Source: Comamonas testosteroni TK102
GTDB lineage: Bacteria; Pseudomonadota; Gammaproteobacteria; Burkholderiales; Burkholderiaceae_C
DNA length: 64,000 nucleotides
Reading direction: 5' to 3'
Assembly (NCBI RefSeq): GCF_000739375.1
Contig: NZ_CP006704.1
Span: 5,642,001-5,706,000, forward strand
Shown here: positions 54,392-62,616 of the stretch, in pieces
Position numbering within the stretch: the stretch's first letter is position 1
Layout: every line of letters begins with the position of its first letter
The notes under the pieces: model-generated
What the model was told of the DNA's origin: nothing
What the model saw: the letters and a program-made list of their open reading frames with translations, nothing else
Database searches by the model: none
Made by a program: the position numbers and the translations under genes

Positions 54392-55384
54392 TCAGGGCAG
54401 GACCTTGATGTTCTGAATCAGGCTCAGGTTGTAGGCATCGGCCTGCTTGACCTTGGCCGGATCGATCAGCTTGGCGCTGACCAGGAAGTCATAGCTGGCC
54501 TTGGCCCGCGCATCGGTCATCACGCCGATGCCCAGCTTGGCTGCATCTCCGCCGGCGACCATATTCATTTCCTTGAGCTTGCCCACGCTGTAGGCCAGCT
54601 GTTCGTCGGTCATGTTGGGGTTGTCTTTCTTGATCAGGGCATTGGCCGGCGCGGGATCGGCCAGATAGCTCTTCCAGCCTTCCATGGAGGCGGTGACAAA
54701 GGCCTGCACCGCCTTGCTGCGCTCCTTGATCGTCTTGTCCATGCAGGAGATGGTGGTCGCATAGGCCGGGAAGCCCTGATCGCTGAACATCAGCGTGTTC
54801 GCCTTGACGCCGGCCTTCTGAATCGCAAAGGGCTCGGAAGTCAGATAGCCTTGCTGGGCCGAGTTCTTGTCCACCAGGAACGGCTGGATATTGAAGGTAT
54901 AGGGCCGGGTCTGGGAGTCGGTGAAACCATATTTGGCCTTGAGCCAGGGCCAGTAGCCGCGCTGCGCGGAGGCGGCGATCAGAATGGTCTTGCCCTTGAG
55001 GTCCTCGAACCGCTTCACGTCCTCGTGAGCGATCAGCACCTGCGGATCCTTCTGGAACACCGCTGCCACCGTGGTCACGGGAACACCGCCCTCGCGCATC
55101 TGCACCATCTGCAGATCGCTGGAACCCATGACACAGTCGGCCTGACCGGCGGCCATCATCTGCGTGATATTGACCTGGGGGCCGCCCATCTTGATGCTGA
55201 CATCCAGGCCATGCCTTTTGTACAGCCCTGTGGCCACGGCCTGGTAGAAGCCGCCATGCTCGGCCTGGGCATACCAGTTGGTCATGTAGACGAATTTTTC
55301 CTCGGCATGGCCGAGGCCGCTCAGACCGCAGGCCAGCATGGCCGCGCAGGTCAGGGGTTTGAGGAGTTTGGCAGTCTTCATCAT
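54392..55384 (-). CDS. ABC transporter substrate-binding protein (NMT1/THI5-like)
   Basis: A 330-residue periplasmic receptor of the SsuA/NMT1 fold. The signal peptide ends near GLSGLGHAEEKFVYMTNWYAQAEHGGFYQAVATGLYKRHGLDVSIKMGGPQVNITQMMAAGQADCVMGSSD. The TNWYAQAEHGGFYQA stretch is that of THI5/NMT1-like receptors, which bind pyrimidines and related small heterocycles. This favours a heterocyclic nitrogen compound as the ligand, by inference. The ATG at 55384 follows CGGAGATCC. Confidence 0.92.
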   Translation of the reverse strand: MMKTAKLLKPLTCAAMLACGLSGLGHAEEKFVYMTNWYAQAEHGGFYQAVATGLYKRHGLDVSIKMGGPQVNITQMMAAGQADCVMGSSDLQMVQMREGGVPVTTVAAVFQKDPQVLIAHEDVKRFEDLKGKTILIAASAQRGYWPWLKAKYGFTDSQTRPYTFNIQPFLVDKNSAQQGYLTSEPFAIQKAGVKANTLMFSDQGFPAYATTISCMDKTIKERSKAVQAFVTASMEGWKSYLADPAPANALIKKDNPNMTDEQLAYSVGKLKEMNMVAGGDAAKLGIGVMTDARAKASYDFLVSAKLIDPAKVKQADAYNLSLIQNIKVLP

Positions 55385-55428
55385 GGCGGATCTCCGAAGG
55401 TTTGAAACAGGCAAGGCGTGGAAAGGCG

Positions 55429-56286
55429 TCAGGCCAGGGCAGGCTCCACATGCCCCTGATGCTGGGCCCGGCCCCAGGTGGCTTCGTCGCGGCTGGCCCA
55501 TTGCAGCTCGTGCAGCTCGGCAATGGCGGCGGCCCAGCTGCGGGCCAGGGATTGCAGAATCTCCTGCCCCTGCTCCGCAGTTGCGGGGGTCGGATCACCG
55601 ATCACGCCGCTGGGTCCGAAGTCCCGTGCGGTCCAGGCGCAGGCGGGACGGCCGTCGGGCGACAGCAGGCTGGAGGGGAACACGGGCGGATAGTTGATGA
55701 CGGCCCGCTCCATGTGCACGGTCTGCGGCGCCAGCGCCAGCATCAGCGCGGTCTCGGCATGGCCTGCATGCATGGCCAGCTTTTTCTCCAGGTTCGACAG
55801 GTACTGGCCTGCGACATGCGGCACGCGCCAGGTAAAGCTCGGCACCACGATGAAGTCGCCATGGCGCAGGCGCAGCTCGCGCGCCGCGATCTCCAGCACC
55901 TGGGGCTGGCCGCCGTGGCCGTTGACGAACAGCAGCTTGCGAAACCCTGCGCGATACACCGACTCGCCGATTTCATTGATCGTGGCCAGCAGGGTTTCAC
56001 CGCTCAAGGTCACCGTGCCGGGAAAGTGCAGATGCTCCTCCGACTTGCCATAGACGATGGGGGCCATGGCGAATGCAGGCACGGCAGCGGGCAGCTGCGC
56101 CATGGCGGCACCGACCACGCCCGCCGCAATCGTTGCGTCCACCGAGCAGGGCAGATGCGGGCCATGCTGCTCCATGGCGCCCACAGGCAGCACGATCACG
56201 GTATTGGCCTTGTCCGGCAGGGCCGCAACCTCAGTCCAGCTCAGATAGGGCAGAAAGCGGTCGGCAGGGGTGTATCCATGCAGCAT
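55429..56286 (-). CDS. Creatininase-family amidohydrolase
   Basis: A 285-residue enzyme of the creatininase family, which opens cyclic amides (creatinine) or hydrolyses formamides (ArfB, MftE). Metal and catalytic motifs are present: LPVGAMEQHGPHLPCSVDATIA near residue 33 (Glu, His, Asp), SEEHLHFPGTVTLSGETLL near 85, FVNGHGGQPQVL near 120 and HAGHAETALML near 175. Creatinine itself is only one possible substrate; the neighbours point to opening of a nitrogen ring or removal of formate/amide from its product. Confidence 0.92.
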   Translation of the reverse strand: MLHGYTPADRFLPYLSWTEVAALPDKANTVIVLPVGAMEQHGPHLPCSVDATIAAGVVGAAMAQLPAAVPAFAMAPIVYGKSEEHLHFPGTVTLSGETLLATINEIGESVYRAGFRKLLFVNGHGGQPQVLEIAARELRLRHGDFIVVPSFTWRVPHVAGQYLSNLEKKLAMHAGHAETALMLALAPQTVHMERAVINYPPVFPSSLLSPDGRPACAWTARDFGPSGVIGDPTPATAEQGQEILQSLARSWAAAIAELHELQWASRDEATWGRAQHQGHVEPALA

Positions 56287-56314
56287 GGGTTCTCCGGGGT
56301 GAGTGATGAATGGG

Positions 56315-56776
56315 TCAACGCAAGGGCAGATAGGCCGTGGCCTCCACCTCGATCAGAATGTCCGGCGTGGGCAACATGCCCGTCACCTCGACCACCGTGG
56401 AAGCCGGTGATTCGCCAGGAAAAAACAGCTTGCGTACACGGCTGTACTGCGGAAACTGGTCCAGATTGCGGAAGTACTGCACCAGCTTGAAGACATCCGA
56501 CATCTGGCCGCCGGCGGCCTCCACCGTCTGGCGAATGCGGTCCAGCACCCACCAGCTCTGTGCCAGGATGGGGCCCTCCTTGATATCGGTGCTGAATTCA
56601 CCGGTACGCCCGATCAGCGCCGCCGCTTCAGCAGGAATGTCGGCATAGCCACGCACGATGCGATTGGCCCCCGGGTCCACGGCGATCACGCCCGACAGGA
56701 ACACCAGATCGCCCGCCCGCCGCCAGGCCGCATAACGTGCCAGGGGCTGGGCAATGCCTGTGGTATCTGTGCTCAT
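56315..56776 (-). CDS. RidA/YjgF-family protein
   Basis: A 153-residue RidA-fold protein. RidA hydrolyses reactive enamines and imines; relatives such as RutC act on catabolic intermediates (3-aminoacrylate). Visible are GDLVFLSGVIAVDPGANRIVRGYADIPAEAAALIGRTGEFST, QSWWVLDRIRQTVEAAGGQMSDVFKLVQYFRNLDQFPQYSRVRKLFF and a final EVTGMLPTPDILIEVEATAYLP with the conserved Glu. It is slightly longer than plain RidA (~130). Its start overlaps the amidohydrolase stop (ATGA), so the two are coupled. Confidence 0.93.
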   Translation of the reverse strand: MSTDTTGIAQPLARYAAWRRAGDLVFLSGVIAVDPGANRIVRGYADIPAEAAALIGRTGEFSTDIKEGPILAQSWWVLDRIRQTVEAAGGQMSDVFKLVQYFRNLDQFPQYSRVRKLFFPGESPASTVVEVTGMLPTPDILIEVEATAYLPLR

Positions 56777-58068
56777 GCAACGCTCCGTTCAATGCAGGCT
56801 GTGAACCAGGCAGCCAGCGGCTCTCCGTTGCTGACGCGCCCCTCGCGCATCACCACACGGCGGTGGCTGCGGGATGGAAAGCCGCTGACGCCGGACTGAG
56901 GAAGGATCACCAGATCGGCTGTCGAGCCTGGCTGCAGCGGCATACGGCCGACACCATGACCCAGCCAATCGCGGCGACAGACGCTGTCGCTCCACTCGTC
57001 GAAGGCCGAAGTCAGCTGCGCGGCCGCCACTGCGGTACTGAGCGCCTCCAGCGGATCGAAACTGCCCAGCGGGCAGAAGGGGTCCTGCACGTTGTCGCTG
57101 GAGATCATCAGCGGTATGCCGCGCGCCCTGGCCTCCTTGACCAGCGTCAGACCTCGCTGCCGCGGCGTGACACCGGTTTGCGCGTCCTGCAGCAGCAGGT
57201 TCGTCACCGGCAGGCTGACCATGGTGATGGGAGTGCTGGCCACGGCATCCAGCGTGCGCAGCGCCTGCTCCAGCGGTTGCGCCGCCAGCGCGCAGGTATG
57301 GCCACAGACCACACGGCCTTCGAAGCGCAGTTCCTTGAGCAGCGCGGCCGTGGTGGCCAGTCCCTGGGCTGCGGGGTTAAGTTCCTCATCCACATGCAGG
57401 TCCACGTCCAGGCCGTGCTGCTGCGCAGCCTCAAGCAGATTGCACAAGGCCTGCGGGCTCCAGTTGGTGGAATGGACAAAGCCGCCGAGCAAGGCCCCCG
57501 CGCCACTGAGCGCCACCTGCTTGGCCAGACGCATCGCCACACCGCGCTCCTCATACAGATGCAGGGGAATCAGGCTGACGCGCTCGAGCAGCACACGCCC
57601 GGCCCATTCCTGCGCCAGCTCGCGCAGCACTTCCCAGGCCACGGGCACCGAGTCCGGCTCCCACCAGTCGCAATGGCTGCGTGCATGCGAAACACCGGCT
57701 TCATAGGCCCATTGCAGGCCCTGGCCCGCACGACGGCGCACATCGGCCGCCGTCCAGTTCTGCTTGTCCTCCATCATCGCCTCTATCGCTGCCAGCAGGC
57801 CCGGCTTCACGGGTCCCATGCGCTCCAGCGTGAACGCCTTGTCCAGATGCAGATGTGCGTCCACCATGGTCGGCAGCACCAGCGCTCCTTGCAGATCCCA
57901 TACCTGGGAGCCAAAGCTGCGCGGCAGGCCAGGAGCTTCGTCGGCTATGGCAGCAATGCGCCCGTTGGCGATTTCCAGGCGCGACAACGGCATCTCGCTG
58001 CGCTGTCCCAGGGCCGCGAGCAACCAGTGCGGCAGCCGTGCGTTGCAGAGAGTCAGATGTGAGGACAT
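56773..58068 (-). CDS. Cytosine-deaminase-like amidohydrolase
   Basis: A 431-residue metal-dependent amidohydrolase. Metal and catalytic motifs: VDAHLHLDKAFT near residue 66 (HxHLDK as in CodA and AtzC), SHARSHCDWW near 120, LDVDLHVDEELNPAAQG near 205, RVVCGHTCALA near 238 and LMISSDNVQDPFCPLGSFDPLEAL near 315 (Asp metal ligand). It resembles cytosine deaminase and N-isopropylammelide hydrolase, enzymes that remove amino groups from pyrimidine or triazine rings. The ATG at 58068 has GGAGAG eight bases upstream. A longer frame reaching 58446 is not plausible because it covers the next gene. Confidence 0.92.
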   Translation of the reverse strand: MSSHLTLCNARLPHWLLAALGQRSEMPLSRLEIANGRIAAIADEAPGLPRSFGSQVWDLQGALVLPTMVDAHLHLDKAFTLERMGPVKPGLLAAIEAMMEDKQNWTAADVRRRAGQGLQWAYEAGVSHARSHCDWWEPDSVPVAWEVLRELAQEWAGRVLLERVSLIPLHLYEERGVAMRLAKQVALSGAGALLGGFVHSTNWSPQALCNLLEAAQQHGLDVDLHVDEELNPAAQGLATTAALLKELRFEGRVVCGHTCALAAQPLEQALRTLDAVASTPITMVSLPVTNLLLQDAQTGVTPRQRGLTLVKEARARGIPLMISSDNVQDPFCPLGSFDPLEALSTAVAAAQLTSAFDEWSDSVCRRDWLGHGVGRMPLQPGSTADLVILPQSGVSGFPSRSHRRVVMREGRVSNGEPLAAWFTACIERSVA

Positions 58069-58079
58069 GGAGAGCTCTC

Positions 58080-58667
58080 CTAGGCAAAGCGGCGCATGGC
58101 CCGGCCGACATGGGCCTTGAAGGACTGCAGCCGAGATGGCGTGGCCACGTTCATGTGGTAGCAGGCGTGATAGTCGATACGCGCCTTGCCGCCCGTGAGA
58201 ATGCGCAGATAGCGCGTGATGCATTTGCGCGGAGGATCGCCCATGAACAGCGCGGTCCAGCGGGGACGCCCATAAGTCACCACCGCCGCAATGCGCTTGA
58301 GATGGGTCAGCGCCGGTTTGACGTGCTGCGGATCGCTGATGTCGAAGGCCACACCGGGCATCAGCACGCGATCGAAGAACCCCTTGAGCATGGCCGGCAG
58401 ACCGAAACACCAGGTCGGGAAGCAGAAGACTACGGCCTCGGCCCACAGCAGGCGGTCCACATAGCGCTGCACGGGCAGCCGGTTCTGCGGCACCTCGTGA
58501 TAGCCCAGGCGCTCCTCGCGGGACATCACGGGATTGAAGCCTTCCGCGTACAGGTCGCAGTCATCGACCTCATGCCCGGCGCCGCGCAACTGCTGTACCA
58601 CCTCGGCATGCAATGCGGCCTGATAGCTGGTTTCCACGGGATGGGAAAAGATCACAAGCACTCGCAT
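58080..58667 (-). CDS. NAD(P)H oxidoreductase, flavodoxin-2 fold
   Basis: A 195-residue flavoprotein of the NQO1/MdaB/KefF type. It starts MRVLVIFSHPVETSYQAALHAEVVQQLRGAGHEVDDCDLYAEGFNPVMS, with the SHP FMN/FAD phosphate loop, and has VVFCFPTWCFGLPAMLKGFFDRVLMPGVAF near residue 80. It could supply reduced flavin or electrons to an oxygenase. It lies between the ferredoxin and amidohydrolase genes, with gaps of 9 and 11 bases. Confidence 0.92.
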   Translation of the reverse strand: MRVLVIFSHPVETSYQAALHAEVVQQLRGAGHEVDDCDLYAEGFNPVMSREERLGYHEVPQNRLPVQRYVDRLLWAEAVVFCFPTWCFGLPAMLKGFFDRVLMPGVAFDISDPQHVKPALTHLKRIAAVVTYGRPRWTALFMGDPPRKCITRYLRILTGGKARIDYHACYHMNVATPSRLQSFKAHVGRAMRRFA

Positions 58668-58676
58668 GTCGACCCT

Positions 58677-58979
58677 TCAAAGATCCAGGGTCAGAGCTGC
58701 GCCGCGATTGCGTGCGCAGCACAAAGCCACATGCGTGCTGCGCTCCTCATCGGTCAGGCAGCGGTCATGGTGTTCGGGATCACCGGCCGTCCAGCGCGTG
58801 ACGCAAGTGCCGCAAATGCCTTGCTCGCACACCGTCTCTATGACCACACCGGCCAGTTGCAGCACATCGGTAATGCGCTCTGCGGGCTCCACCGGCAAGC
58901 GCAATCCCTGACGCAGCAATACCAGCTCAAAGCCTTGTTCTACGGGCGTTTCCAGAGTATCCGGGGCAGTGTTGGGCAT
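58677..58979 (-). CDS. 2Fe-2S ferredoxin (vanillate/phthalate reductase C-terminal type)
   Basis: A 100-residue plant-type ferredoxin. Cluster cysteines are in VIETVCEQGICGTCVTRW (C-x4-C-x2-C) and LCCARNRG further on. The sequence GDPEHHDRCLTDEER between them matches the ferredoxin domain of Rieske-oxygenase reductases (VanB, OphA1 type), here encoded without its flavin and NAD domains. No oxygenase gene is in the window, so its partner is unknown; the adjacent flavodoxin-fold reductase may feed it. It is the first gene of the nine-gene operon, behind a sigma-54 promoter and a RutR-like operator. Confidence 0.92.
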   Translation of the reverse strand: MPNTAPDTLETPVEQGFELVLLRQGLRLPVEPAERITDVLQLAGVVIETVCEQGICGTCVTRWTAGDPEHHDRCLTDEERSTHVALCCARNRGAALTLDL

Positions 58980-58981
58980 GA

Positions 58982-59010
58982 TTGACCATCCGATTTGATC
59001 GACTGGTCAA
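58982..59010. promoter_or_regulatory. RutR-type operator before the ferredoxin operon
   Basis: TTGATCGACTGGTCAA (58995-59010) matches 12 of the 14 specified bases of the RutR box TTGACCA-N2-TGGTCAA. The symmetry extends outward to ATTTGA...TCAAAT at 58993-59012. A second half-site, TTGACCA, lies at 58982-58988. The box covers the predicted start of transcription (near 59005), so binding should block the promoter. The RutR-like protein encoded just upstream is the obvious ligand. Confidence 0.75.
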
Positions 59011-59015
59011 ATCTA

Positions 59016-59031
59016 AGCAAACGGTGTGCCA
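59016..59031 (-). promoter_or_regulatory. Sigma-54 promoter of the nine-gene catabolic operon
   Basis: On the minus strand TGGCACACCGTTTGCT, one mismatch to TGGCACG-N4-TTGCW and exact GG-N10-GC spacing. Predicted transcription start is near 59005, about 26 bases before the ferredoxin ATG. Confidence 0.8.
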
Positions 59032-59072
59032 GAACACGCCAGGGAGAGCTAGCCGCCTGCGGCCCGGCGACC

Positions 59073-59110
59073 TGCACCAGGCTTGCGCAGACCGTCTTCA
59101 AATTGGTGCC
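59073..59110. promoter_or_regulatory. NtrC-like box and half-site upstream of the ferredoxin operon
   Basis: TGCACCAGGCTTGCGCA (59073-59089) matches TGCACCA-N3-TGGTGCA at 12 of 14 specified bases. A half-site TGGTGCC follows at 59104-59110, within the 3' end of the TetR gene. They stand 40-80 bases upstream of the sigma-54 promoter. Confidence 0.65.
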
Positions 59111-59727
59111 AGACCACAGCTCAACAGCACGGAAGTGGTGAGCTCCCGGGCAATATGCTCGCGATCCAGCGGCTGGTCGTCGGCACACTCCAGCATGACC
59201 CTGGCCTGCACCGCATAGTCCGCATAGTGCTGGGTCATGCCCCAGATCTGCATCAGCAGCACGCGCGCATCGAGGCTGCGCATGCGGCCCTGCGCGATCC
59301 AGGCGTTGATCAGATCCACCTTCTGCGCCGTGGAACTCAGCGCGACAGGCCAGTATTGATGCAGACGCAAGCCCCCACCCAGCACCTCGTTGGTGAAGAT
59401 GCGCGACAGGGCCGGATTGTCCAGCGCATAGTCCAGCTTGCGCCGCACATAGTTGCCGATGATCTGCGCCGGATCGTCGAGTGCCGGATCGAACGCAAAA
59501 GCCGCAGACCAGGCCTCCAGCAGCGCATAGAGCAGCTCGTCATACAAGGCCTGTTTGCTCTCGATGTAGTAGTGCAGCTGGGGCTTGGTCAGGCCGGCTC
59601 TTTCCGCGATCGCCTGCGTGGATGCGCCCTTGAAGCCGTGGCTGCTGAACTCCGCAATCGCCGCATCGCGGATGGCTTGCAGAATCTGCTCTCGGGTGCG
59701 GCGGGCAACAGGCGTGGAATCGGTCAT
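59098..59727 (-). CDS. TetR-family regulator, RutR-like
   Basis: A 209-residue TetR repressor. The HTH is REQILQAIRDAAIAEFSSHGFKGASTQAIAERAGLTKPQLHYYIESKQALYDEL (residues ~12-65), followed by a YcdC/RutR-type C-terminal domain (NYVRRKLDYALDNPALSRIFTNEVLGGG, LINAWIAQGRMRSLDARVLLMQIWGMTQHYADYAVQARVML). TKPQLHYYIESK is the RutR-class recognition helix region. RutR itself binds uracil. This protein probably represses the ferredoxin operon through the operator at 58995-59010. An alternative start at 59775 overlaps the DUF4198 stop (TGATG), so it may also be read from the TonB unit. Confidence 0.9.
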   Translation of the reverse strand: MTDSTPVARRTREQILQAIRDAAIAEFSSHGFKGASTQAIAERAGLTKPQLHYYIESKQALYDELLYALLEAWSAAFAFDPALDDPAQIIGNYVRRKLDYALDNPALSRIFTNEVLGGGLRLHQYWPVALSSTAQKVDLINAWIAQGRMRSLDARVLLMQIWGMTQHYADYAVQARVMLECADDQPLDREHIARELTTSVLLSCGLAPI

Positions 59728-59774
59728 GGCAGCAGGCTGTGAAACGGATCTTGAACTGACGGAATGCGGCTTCA

Positions 59775-60506
59775 TCAATGCACGGCAAAGCGCAGCAGAT
59801 ACTCGTAGCTGTTCTCGGTGGTCCTGGGATCGCCATGCACAGGCTGACGCAGTATGGCCTGCAGCGTATTGCTGCCGACAGCTGGCGTCATGGTCGCCTG
59901 ACCCTGCGCGTCCGTCATCGTGGGAGAACCGTTCTCTCCCCAGGACAGTCTGACGCCAGGCTGCGGCTTGCCATGCAGCAACACCTGCAGCCTGAACGGC
60001 TGACCGGCATGGGGAGACTGCCCCTGCAGCGGCACCACCTCGAACATCTGACCCAGCGGCTTTTGCATGACAGCCCCCCAGCGCACCACGGTCTTGTGGA
60101 ACTTGCGTGCATGCACGCCGCGCACGGCACCGGGGTTCTGGTCGATGGGCAAAGGCAGCATGGCGCCCTCTTTCCCCGTACTGCTGAAATAGCCGTTATC
60201 GAGTTCCACAGCAATCAGCGCCGCCCTGGCATCGGGCTTGATGCGTATGCCGCCCTGCATATTCTGCACGGCGCTGGGCACTTCACGGCCGCGCAGGTCA
60301 TAGGCGTGTACACGCTGCAGCTTGGCCGGATCGAAGGCCTCTGTCCGGCCTTCATGACCGCCAAACTGCATGACATAGCCGCCCTGCGCATAGGGCTCCA
60401 GCCAGACGTTATCGGCAGAAGCCGGGTGGGCGCAGAGCAGCCAGGCAGCGGCCGTGGTGCACAGAATGCGGGCGATGATGTGGTGACGTGTCCTGCAAAC
60501 AGACAT
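59775..60506 (-). CDS. DUF4198 periplasmic protein, probable nickel-uptake component
   Basis: A 243-residue exported protein. The signal peptide ends near LLCAHPASADNVWLEPYAQGGYVMQFGGHEGRTEAFDPAKLQRVHAYDLRGRE, the DUF4198 (NikK-like) start with His near the mature N-terminus. The C-terminal part is an Ig-like domain (PFRLQVLLHGKPQPGVRLSWGENGSPTMTDAQGQATMTP). DUF4198 proteins accompany nickel and cobalt transporters and TonB receptors. Here it follows a TonB receptor by 15 bases and sits close to ureA, so a role in nickel delivery for urease is likely but inferred. Confidence 0.88.
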   Translation of the reverse strand: MSVCRTRHHIIARILCTTAAAWLLCAHPASADNVWLEPYAQGGYVMQFGGHEGRTEAFDPAKLQRVHAYDLRGREVPSAVQNMQGGIRIKPDARAALIAVELDNGYFSSTGKEGAMLPLPIDQNPGAVRGVHARKFHKTVVRWGAVMQKPLGQMFEVVPLQGQSPHAGQPFRLQVLLHGKPQPGVRLSWGENGSPTMTDAQGQATMTPAVGSNTLQAILRQPVHGDPRTTENSYEYLLRFAVH

Positions 60507-60521
60507 GGAAGCTCCGGAAAA

Positions 60522-62576
60522 TCACAAGGAAAACTGCAGGCCCAGCTGCACGCTGCGCGGCGCGCCGGGCGCGACCAGACGCTGGCCGGCAATCATGGTG
60601 GTGGTACTGGCATAGCGGGTGTTGGCGGCGTTGCGCAGCCACAGGCTCAGGCTGGCATTGCGCGCCAGGCTTGCGGGCAAGCGGTATTGCAGGCCCAGGT
60701 CCAGCCAGCGATAGCTGCCTGCCCATTCGGTATTGCCGGTGTTGATGGGCGCGCGGCCCACATGGCGCAGCAATCCATGCACGGTGACATCGCTGCGCGG
60801 CATCCAGCGTGCATGCAAGGTGCTGGTGTACTCGGGCACGGCCACCACACGCCGGCCCAGCAATGCGCCATTCGCGTTCTGCGTGACTTCGGAGCGATTG
60901 TGGCCATAAGCCCATTCCACATGCCAGTTGCGACTGGGCAGCCAGTGCAGCTGCAGCTCGGCGCCCCTGCGTACGGTCGCTCCCAGATTTTCATACTCGC
61001 CAGGTGCTGTGTTGCGTATTTCATGGCTGGAGCTGATGCGATAGAGCGATGCATCGATCAGCCAATGGCCCGATGGCTTCCACTCCACGCCCAGCTCGCT
61101 CTGGCGAAAGATATTGGCATGCAGGTCGCTGTTGCGCAGCGCGTATTTGGCAAAGTCGCTGGGCAGCGCAAAGCCTTGCGACCAGCTGGCCCGCACGGCC
61201 GTGCGGGCATTGAGCTGCGCCAATGCTCCCAGCTTGGGGCTGGCATGGCTGCGGCCCAGCATGCGATTGCATTCATCGCCACCGGCCTCCTCGCCCAGCA
61301 GACGGCAGCGGCCGTCAAAGTGGTCCCAGCGCAGGGCCGCCGTGGTCTGCAACCAGGCCGTCGGCTGCCAGCCAGCCTGGCCGTAGATCGCCGTGTTGTC
61401 GAGCCGTGTATTGCGATCATTCAATGCAGGGCCGGTGCGCCGGCGGTCGAGCAATCCATCCCAGTAGCCATAGTCGGTGGACTCGCGCACCTGCTCCAGG
61501 CCCAGCATCCAGTTCAGCTCGCGCGCCGCCAGGCGGGACTTGCCGCTGACATTCAGCCCCGCTCCCAGCACGCTGCGGTCGTAGCGCTCCTCGCGCTGCA
61601 TCCAGGTGGCGCTGCGCGGGCGGGTGAACCAGCGCACAAAATCCTGCTGCGTGCCGTAGACAAAGCCCAGCAGCCGGGTCTCGGCATCCAGTGCGTACTG
61701 CGCATCCAGGCGCACCGTGCCAAAGTGCTTGTCGGCACCATCACCCGCCACACGGCTGTCCTTGCCCTGGGGATTCTGCCGCCATTGGGCTTCGGTCAGA
61801 TAGCCGGGCGAGTCGCCACGCGCCTCGTGCCAGCGACCGGACAGCGAGATATCGAGCTTTTCATGCACCTGGTGCTTCCAGGTACCGCTGATGGTGCTGC
61901 GCTCAAAGCCCGAACTGGGCCGGTTTCCATCTCCGCGCGAATGCTGGGCCGCCAGATTGAGCTGATCGCCCCCCTCCAGCCCACGCCCGAGTGCGGCCTG
62001 GGCATCGAACATGCCGTCCGAACCGGCGCTGACTTCGAGCTCCGTATAGCTGCCGCTGCGCCGCGTGCGCAGCTCCAGCAATCCGGCGCGGTTGTAATTG
62101 CCCTGCATCACCGACACGGGACCGCGATAGACATTGAGCTGATCCAGCTCCAGCGGCACCACCACATTGAGATCGAAATAGCCATCGGCATGCGACATGG
62201 CTTCGTTGAGCGGGATGCCATCCAGTGTGGCGGCCACATCGCCGCCATGGCCGCCGCCGCCAAAGCCGCGCATCACCAGCCCGTTGGCCACCCCGCTGAG
62301 CTGGTAGTGATTGACATGCATGCCGGGCACCAGACTCCACAGCGACTCCACTTCCTGTCTGGGCTGCTCGCGAATTTCGTCGCGCCTGAACTCGGTGACG
62401 GAAAACGCGCGCTGCGCCTCATCCAGTGCCTGCCCCTTGACCATGGCACTCACCTGCACCTCGGGCAATGTCTTGTCACCTTCCTGAACCGTCCTTGCCC
62501 ACACTGCGCCCGTACACAGGGAGACACATCCCCAGGTCAGCAAGCCCTGCCTTGCTGCAGCCTGCAAAAGCGGCAT
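60522..62576 (-). CDS. TonB-dependent outer-membrane receptor, probably for nickel
   Basis: A receptor of about 684 residues. Signal peptide MPLLQAAARQGLLTWGCVSLCTGAVWA, then a TonB-box-like stretch (TLPEVQVSAMVKGQ), the plug domain (FRRDEIREQPRQEVESLWSLVPGMHVNHYQLSGVANGLVMRGFGGGGHGGDVAATLDGIPLNEAMS, DQLNVYRGPVSVMQGNYNRAGLLEL) and a beta-barrel ending ...VAPGAPRSVQLGLQFSL with a terminal aromatic-rich strand. The ATG at 62576 is chosen because the sigma-54 promoter predicts a transcript beginning near 62606, on top of the earlier ATG at 62604-62606. Nickel as ligand is inferred from the DUF4198 partner and the divergent ureA. Confidence 0.9.
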   Translation of the reverse strand: MPLLQAAARQGLLTWGCVSLCTGAVWARTVQEGDKTLPEVQVSAMVKGQALDEAQRAFSVTEFRRDEIREQPRQEVESLWSLVPGMHVNHYQLSGVANGLVMRGFGGGGHGGDVAATLDGIPLNEAMSHADGYFDLNVVVPLELDQLNVYRGPVSVMQGNYNRAGLLELRTRRSGSYTELEVSAGSDGMFDAQAALGRGLEGGDQLNLAAQHSRGDGNRPSSGFERSTISGTWKHQVHEKLDISLSGRWHEARGDSPGYLTEAQWRQNPQGKDSRVAGDGADKHFGTVRLDAQYALDAETRLLGFVYGTQQDFVRWFTRPRSATWMQREERYDRSVLGAGLNVSGKSRLAARELNWMLGLEQVRESTDYGYWDGLLDRRRTGPALNDRNTRLDNTAIYGQAGWQPTAWLQTTAALRWDHFDGRCRLLGEEAGGDECNRMLGRSHASPKLGALAQLNARTAVRASWSQGFALPSDFAKYALRNSDLHANIFRQSELGVEWKPSGHWLIDASLYRISSSHEIRNTAPGEYENLGATVRRGAELQLHWLPSRNWHVEWAYGHNRSEVTQNANGALLGRRVVAVPEYTSTLHARWMPRSDVTVHGLLRHVGRAPINTGNTEWAGSYRWLDLGLQYRLPASLARNASLSLWLRNAANTRYASTTTMIAGQRLVAPGAPRSVQLGLQFSL

Positions 62577-62616
62577 GCCTTTTCTGTTCAATAGTCCTTG
62601 ATACATGCACCAGAAA

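Noticed and set aside
55429..58068. Assignment of the nine-gene operon to the known Rut pathway or to creatinine degradation
   Set aside because: RutA, RutB, RutD and RutF equivalents are missing, and creatinase, sarcosine oxidase or N-methylhydantoinase genes are not present.
59778..62594. A 938-codon open frame on the plus strand opposite the TonB receptor
   Set aside because: It is a His/Gln/Ala/Gly-rich antisense frame of a high-GC gene, with no domain. The minus strand encodes a clear TonB receptor and DUF4198 protein.
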